Assembly (NCBI RefSeq): GCF_042477335.2
Contig: NC_091256.1
Coordinates: 41,371,001 to 41,435,000, forward strand
Direction of reading: 5' to 3'
Length of the DNA stretch: 64,000 nt
From: Ovis canadensis
Lineage: Eukaryota; Chordata; Mammalia; Artiodactyla; Bovidae
In this document: positions 57,927 through 64,000 of the stretch, piece by piece
How positions within the stretch are numbered: position 1 is the stretch's first letter
Layout of the letters: every line of letters begins with the position of its first letter
The notes under the pieces: generated by a model
Told to the model about the DNA's origin: nothing
Database searches by the model: none
Seen by the model: the letters and a program-made list of their open reading frames with translations, nothing else
Made by a program: the position numbers and the translations under genes

Positions 57927-58995
57927 TGAAGTCGCTCAGTCGCGTCTGACTCTTTGCAACCCCATGGACTGCTGCACGCCAGGCTTCCTTGTCCATTACC
58001 AACTCCTGGAGCTTGCCCAGACTCAGGTCCATTGAGTTGGTGATGCCATCCAACCGTCTCATCCTCTGTCGTCCCCTTCTCCTCCTGCCTTCAATCTTTC
58101 CCAGCATCAGGGTCTTTTCCAATGAGTCCATTCTTCGCATCAGGTGGCCTGAGTAATGGAGTTTCAGCTTCAGCATCAGTCCTTCCAATGAATATTCAGG
58201 ACTGATTTCCTTTAGGATTGACTGGTCTGATCTCCTTGCAGTCCAAGGGACTCTCAAGAGTCTTCTCCAACACCACAGTTCAAAATCATCAATTCTTCAG
58301 TGCTCAGCTTTCTTTATAGTCCAACTCTCACATCCATGCATGCTACTGGAATAACCATAGATTTGACTAGATGGACCTTTGTTGGCAAAGTAATGTCTCT
58401 GCTTTTTAATATGTCTAGGTTGGTCATAGCTTTTCTTCTAAGGAGCAAGTGTCTTAATTTCATGACTGCAGTCACCATCTGCAGTGATTTTGGAACCCCC
58501 CCAAATAAAGTCTGTCACTGTTTCCATTGTTTCCCCATCTACGTGCCATGGGGAAATAGCGATGGGATCGGGTACCATGATCGTTGTTTTCTGAATGTTG
58601 AGTTTTAAGCCAACTGTTTCACTCTTCTCTTTCACTTTCATCAAGAGGCTCTTCAGTTCCCCTTCACTTCCTGCCATAAGGGTGGTGTCATCTGCATATC
58701 TGACATTATTGTTATTTCTCCCAGCAATCTTGATTCCAGCTTGTGCTTCATCCAGCCTGGCATTTCTTATGATGTACTCTGCATAGAAGTTAAATAGGCA
58801 GGGTGACAATGTGTAGCCTTGATGTACTCATTTTCCAATTTGGAACCAGTCTGTTGTTCCATGTCCAGTTCTAACTGTTGCTTCTTGACCTGCATACAGA
58901 TTTCTCAGGAGGCAGGTCAGGTGGTCTGATAGTCCCATGTCTTGAAGAAGTTTCCACAGTTTGTTGTGATCCGCACAGTCAAAGGCTTTGGTGTA
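57927..58995 (-). mobile_element. BovB LINE nested in L1, RT palm to 3' end
   Basis: Minus strand keeps RT motif A (KAFDCADH, about 58980), motif B remnants and motif C (NVRYADDTTLM, about 58700), then the C-terminal region ([13 protein letters not shown]). Broken by frameshifts around 58440 and 58810. Confidence 0.9.
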
Positions 58996-59393
58996 TACAT
59001 ATGTATACGCCACTTATATACCCTTATACATATGTATATATTTTCATATTCTTTTCCATTATGGTTTATCATAGGACATTGATTATGGTTCACTATGCTA
59101 TAGAGTTGAACCTGGTTGCCTGTCTGTCCTATACATAATAGTTTGCTTCTGATAATCCCAAACTCCCAGTCCTTTCCTTCCCTTTGGCAACCTCAAGTCT
59201 CTTCTCTATATATGTGTGTCTGTTTCTGTTTTGTAGATATGTTTATTTGTATCATGTTTTAGATTCCATATTTAGGTGATATCATGTAGAATTTTTCTTT
59301 ATGACATTTCGTTCAGTATGATAATCTCTGGGTCCATCCATGTTGCTACAAATGGCATTATTTCATTCTTTTTAAGGGGTGAGTAATATTGCA

Positions 59394-59394
<1 letters not shown>

Positions 59395-59425
<31 letters not shown>
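59395..59425. repeat. CA microsatellite inside L1
   Basis: About 15 CA units replacing the usual L1 TGTATATGTACCACA segment. Confidence 0.9.
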
Positions 59426-59427
<2 letters not shown>

Positions 59428-60049
59428 CATCTTCTTTATCTGTTCAGCTGTAAACGGACATTTAGGTTGTCTCTATGTCCTGGCTATTGTGAATAGTGGT
59501 GCTGTGAGCACAGGGGTGCATTTATCTTTTTGCATTACAGTTTTGTCTATGTATATGCCCAGGAGTGGAATTGCTGGATCATGTGGCAATTCTACTTTTA
59601 GTTTTTTTGAGGAGCATCCTTCTTGTTTTTCATGATGACTGACCAACTTACATTTCCACCAACATGCAAGAGGGTTCCCTTTCTCCATACCCTCTCCAGC
59701 ATTTGTTATTTGTAGACTTTTTAATGATGACCATTCTGACTGGTATGAGGTGGTGTAGCTCATGGTAGTTTTGGCTTGCATTTCTCTAATAATTAGGGAT
59801 GATAAGCTTCTTTTCATGTGTCTATTGGCCATTTGTGTGTTTTCTTTGAAGGGTTGTCCATTTAAGTCTCCTGCCTGTTTTTTGATTGGGTTCTTCGTTT
59901 TTTGGTTGTTGAATTGTATGAGCTGTTTGTGTATTTTGGAAATTAAGCCCTTGTCAGTCACATCACTTGCAAGTATTTTCTGTTATTCCATAGGTCATCT
60001 TTTTGTTTTTAGTTTCCTTTGTTGTGCAAAAGCATTTTAATTTTCTTGT

Positions 60050-60277
60050 GAATTTGGCTGCACTGGGTCTCTGTTGTGGCACGCAGGCTTCTCTCTAGCT
60101 GTGGCTCACGAGCATCTCTTGTCCTGCACCATGGCCCTAGAGTATGCAGGCTCAGGAGTTGTGGTGCGTGGGCTTAGTTGCTCCAGGGCACGTGGAATCT
60201 TCCCTAACCAGGGATTGAGCTCCTGTCCCCTGCATTGCAATGCAGATTCTTAACTACTGGACCACCAGGGAAGTCCC
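60050..60277 (-). mobile_element. CHR-type SINE nested in L1
   Basis: TTGGCTGCACTGGGTCTCTG to CTACTGGACCACCAGGGAAG, then L1 resumes with GTGTTTATTTTTGCTTTTAT. Confidence 0.85.
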
Positions 60278-60335
60278 CCATGTGTTTATTTTTGCTTTTA
60301 TTTCTATTATCTTGGGAGACTGACTATGATGAGTT

Positions 60336-63300
60336 TTAAAGTATCAATATTTCATGGCATTCCACGTTATTTATGTTGTTCTGCATAATTCCTAGAGCAG
60401 CATGTGCTGGGTGTTCAGGAAAGATTCTTGTTGACTAATCAAGGGTATCATAACTCCTGCTAGTTGATAACGAGTGGAAGTCTTTAGAGAGTAAATGTGT
60501 TTGAGATCATTTTTCTTGAAATGCAATCAGATTTTTAGGTTTAAGATAATGTGGAAAATACACAAAATGCCAGGGTATACCCAAGTGTCATTTGATGTAG
60601 TCTTCTTACATTCTCTTCAGTTACTGTTTTCCAGAAATTACGTTAGACCATTTAGAGTCATTGTGGGCTTTTAGTAACATTTGAACTCTGGTATCTTCTG
60701 CCTCATGGTCGTCTTTTTCTAGGCTAACTTTTCATCTCTTATAGCGCAGTAGTTACCCTGGTGATGATTGTGTTTCTCCCAGTCAGCATTCATTGTAAGT
60801 AAGGCAGAAATTTACTAAAGTTATACTCAGGTAATTAAGAGTTTATAATAATTCTGACATGCTGATTTGAACTTTTCTTTGTACTGTTTAAGTCAAAGAG
60901 AAAAGGATTTGCTTAGCTAATTAAAACTAAACAAGGAGGACTGTTTAATGTAGTTGAGGCAAACCAGTAACTGTTTTCAAGCATGTAAAATAAATACAAA
61001 CTAAGGATACACCAATTAAAATTATTTTTTATTTATTTAAGCACTAATGGATTCTCTGAGGCACAACTTCTGTCTGGTATTTGTTGAGGTTATTAAGAAA
61101 TACTGATCCACTGGTATTTTTCAAACTCTTTGTTCATGACTTAGTTAGAAATACATATTTTATAGCTATCCATTGCGAACACATGTGTAGCTGAGAGAAA
61201 GTTATAGAAAGCAATGTTTAACCTTATTCTTATTTCTACTTTTATTTTCACATATTTCAAAATTTTGAAAAGTACCTCTAGGAACCCACTAACTGATCTA
61301 GACTCACATTTGATGTAAGTACTTCGCTAGATTATGAATTTGAGTGCAGGGTCCTTGGCTTCCTCGTCATTCTGTTGCCAGGTGCTAGCAGTGGCTGGCA
61401 TGAAGTAGGTGCGCATTAGATGCTAACTGAGTCCATTGGAGGTTGGAAAGATGAGTAAGAAATGAAACAGGATTTATAAAAGGGGTAGATGTTTCTGGCA
61501 ATGAAGTTTTTGGATGTAATCAAGGTAGCAGAGGCAAAGCACTTGTGGTGTGAATATTTACTTAAGATTTCTTGTTTTTAGGTAACAGAGACCAGTTCGA
61601 GCTAGCTTAAGCAAAGACGCATACACTAAAAGGATTCAGGGTGTCTTATAGAACTGAAAGGCAGAGGTTCATCTCACAACCTGGAAAAGGATTGAAACTA
61701 GGGCTGGAAAGGCTTCACGATCCCAGGCCTGTTCTGCATTGTTTCATCTGTGTTTCTTTCTGCTTCACTGCTTCAGTTTTTTTGTTTTACTGCAGAATGG
61801 TTTGCTGTGGTGCTCGGTCCACATGCTAATTTATGTCCAAAGCTCCTTCTTTTATATTTCGGTCCAGCCTTTTTTAAAAATTAAGTATGACTTGTATATG
61901 TTAGAATAAATTAGACTTTTGATATGTGCTGTGTGATAGATGTTAGTAATCGCAAGTCACTGCTTTTAGATTACAGCTGCTCTGACATCCTGCTGTAAAA
62001 TTAGTGTTTCTAATGTCTTCATCTTGCCTTCTGGGTCATATGAAGACACACTGTATACATGTATGCATATATAATTACTGCTTGCAAAAGTGTTAATTAA
62101 TTCAGCATATTTTTGCAGCATCCATCCTATTACTAGGTTAGGCTGTAGGATGGTTACAGAGATTAATACAATGTATTTAGAATCATTTTGCCCCTTGAAG
62201 GTTATGGCCCTGTTCCAGTGAAGTGATGCATTGATGAGCTTTGTTCATGATGTTAGGTCAAAAATTAATCTTCAATTTTCCCGTACCTCCATTTCATCTC
62301 TGCTTGCCCCATTTGTCTATTTCACCTCTATCCTTTTCATGTGGGATGAAGATCTTATTTCACCTCTCTTCACTTTCACTATTTATATTCTACATGTGGG
62401 CTCAGGCTAGTGTCAGTCCTCGAAGCCTTATCCAGGACCCCCCACAGTTATGAGCTGACCTCAAGGAGAGGCTCTTTACTACGCATAGCCTGGCATGCCG
62501 GCCTCCTCTTGGACCCAAGAAAGAAAAACAAGAGAGCTGGACCAGAAATTACAGTTCTTATCTTCAAGAAATGTATAAACAGATGAAGAAGATAAAATCA
62601 CAAGTGTTATTATTAATACATCATTATAACTGTCATAACTCAAGTTTGAACACGGTACCAAAGGAATGTTTATACCAATGCCTGTCACATAGTAGGGCCT
62701 TTAGAAGAACGTTTAGAATCAGTACGTAATGAGTGTGTTCACCTGTTGTAGCTTCACTGTAGAGGTAACAGCTGAGCTGATTTTTTTTTTTTTTTTTTGC
62801 AGGATCTGTGAAAGTTGGAAGATGGGTGGGTAGTGGGTTGACATTTTTACTGTAAGAACAGCTTGTGTACAGGAACGAGGTTGTGAGCTGGTCAGGTGTG
62901 AATGTAGCATTGCTACATGTTGCATTGGTACAAGGAAGGAGAAGAGCGGAAGAGCTTGGTTACAGCCAGCTCGAGGAAGGCCTTACAGGTTATGGCAGAG
63001 AATCCGGACTTCAATCTCAGAGCTACATGAGAATTTCCAGTGCAGGAGTAATGGGAGGAGATTTTCTTTTTTTTAAGGTTACTCTGTGGTGAGTCTAAGC
63101 TTGGGGTGGCAAGGAATGGGCAGTACAGTATGAGCATGAATTGTGATGTTGTTTTAGAAGTCCAGGCAAAGACGCGGAAGACTCCATCCACCTAAGGGCT
63201 ATAGCTATGAGGGCGAAAAGCACTTATATTTGATATACGCTGGGGGGATAGACTCCGCAGGATGGTTAGCTCCAGCACAGATCACTTAATCAGCCTAGTC

Positions 63301-63814
63301 TACTCAGTGTATGGGCTGGAGGCTCAGGTGCACCATCCCCTCCCTTCTGTGTCCTCCTCCATGACTATCGTCCTGTGTTTTCATGGTTAACCATCCCTTA
63401 GCTATTTCTCTTGTTTTCCAGCCTTGCAGCTACTTCTTAGAAGTGATTATAAAAGTTTGGTTAGTCTTTTCGGCTATCACTCACCCTCTGGAACCACCCA
63501 TTTGTGGATGCTTGGGATACAAAAATGAAAAAAGAAAATCCAGTCTTACGGGGATGATGGGAATATGCACAGTTCCAGTAAATGGTGATGGATGCTCTCA
63601 TGGGGCCATGGACAGAATTCTGTGGAAGCTTGGAGGAAGGAGCACCTAATGCTCCTGGGGTCAGTTAAGGAAGAAGAGAAGAAAATGTTCTAGCTTAGTG
63701 CTGGTGGAAGCACATGTCAGATAGGAGAGAAGTTTGAGGGGGGGGGGGGGTCTGTGGGATACTCAGGTGAGGCTCATCAGGAAGGTTGATGTGATGGATC
63801 TAGAAGAGCAGTAG
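60336..63814. other. Unassigned end of the window
   Basis: T18 run at 62781-62798 and G13 run at 63738-63750. 61325-61420 may be an L2 3' end (GGGTCCTTGGCTTCCTCGTC, GCATGAAGTAGGTGCGCATT). No gene recognised. Confidence 0.35.
63738..63750. repeat. Poly-G run (G13)
   Basis: Thirteen consecutive G residues; a long G homopolymer is uncommon and may be unstable in assembly. Confidence 0.9.
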
Positions 63815-63985
63815 GTCTGGACCTTGACTGCCTGCTAGGGAAACTAAACAACAACAAACTGTGACCTGGTGCTTCTTATAGAGATTCTGATTTAATTAAT
63901 GTGGGATGGGGACCCAGCTTGCTGTTTTAAAAGCTACTGAGGTCATGCTAATGTGCAGCCAAGGTTGTTAGTCACTTTAATCCTG
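63815..63985 (+). mobile_element. MER5A (hAT-Charlie), degraded
   Basis: TGGACCTTGACTGCCTGCTA, AGAGATTCTGATTTAATTAA and GGGGACCCAGCTTGCTGTTT suggest MER5A. Confidence 0.45.
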
Positions 63986-64000
63986 GAAATTGTAGAGTGC

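Larger units (their letters stand above)
57842..60335 (-). mobile_element. Ruminant L1 (3' end and ORF2 C-terminus), split twice
   Basis: L1 3' sequence at 57842-57898 (TGTTGAAGTATAATTGATTT) resumes after the BovB at about 59010 and continues to 60040, then from 60278 to about 60335. The minus frame 59473-59961 keeps ORF2 C-terminal features ([34 protein letters not shown]). A CA run at 59395-59425 has grown inside it. Confidence 0.88.
7757..64000 (+). other. SMYD3: SMYD3 intron 1 (continues past the window)
   Basis: No sequence encoding the rest of the MYND finger (the C62-x2-C65, C71-x3-C75, H83-x3-C87 pattern) was found on the + strand after 7757. Human SMYD3 spans several hundred kilobases with very long introns, so an intron longer than 56 kb is expected. 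The content is almost wholly dispersed repeats plus unassigned intronic DNA; no nested gene is supported. Confidence 0.75.

Overview
Vertebrate nuclear DNA from a ruminant, most likely a bovid (cattle, buffalo, sheep or goat; I cannot separate these). The evidence is the repeat content: BovB (RTE) LINE pieces, Bov-tA and Bov-A2 SINEs, cetartiodactyl tRNA-Glu (CHR-type) SINEs and ruminant L1 3' ends, over older mammalian MIR, MER5A and L1M copies. There are no bacterial-type genes, operons or CRISPR arrays.

The one gene I can support is SMYD3, on the + strand. A CpG-rich, TATA-less promoter (about 7350-7592) leads into coding exon 1 at 7593-7756, which encodes residues 1-55 of this SET/MYND methyltransferase and ends at a GTACGT donor. 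Everything downstream to 64000 reads as SMYD3 intron 1. I found no exon 2 (the rest of the MYND zinc finger). Bases 1-7350 are 5' flanking DNA made of a long BovB copy, SINEs, MIRs and unassigned sequence.

Layout: 1-2325, Bov-tA fragment and the longest BovB copy (minus); 2326-7350, flank with CHR SINEs, MIRs, an L1 end and a second BovB; 7350-8070, SMYD3 CpG island; 8400-16300, early intron with Bov-tA copies and old L1M; 16795-23905, dense nested BovB, Bov-A2, CHR and L1 over a decayed unassigned sequence; 24000-34400, BovB 3' ends, MIR and MER5A; 34700-39360, a local duplicated segment, a BovB with clean target-site duplications and a BovB/Bov-tA mosaic; 39360-50260, old repeats and several SINEs with target-site duplications; 51270-53460, L1M carrying two later insertions; 56000-60335, an L1 split by BovB and a SINE; 60336-64000, mostly unassigned.

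No new biological system is evident. The second-look items are two tandem CCGCC units in the SMYD3 promoter, a BovB fragment spliced into a Bov-tA with a near-matching inverted arm about 670 bp away, a non-repeat-like pair of related segments 2.46 kb apart, a probable 5'-inverted BovB and two SINEs stacked on one target site. All repeat names and boundaries come from recalled consensus sequences and are approximate unless target-site duplications are given.
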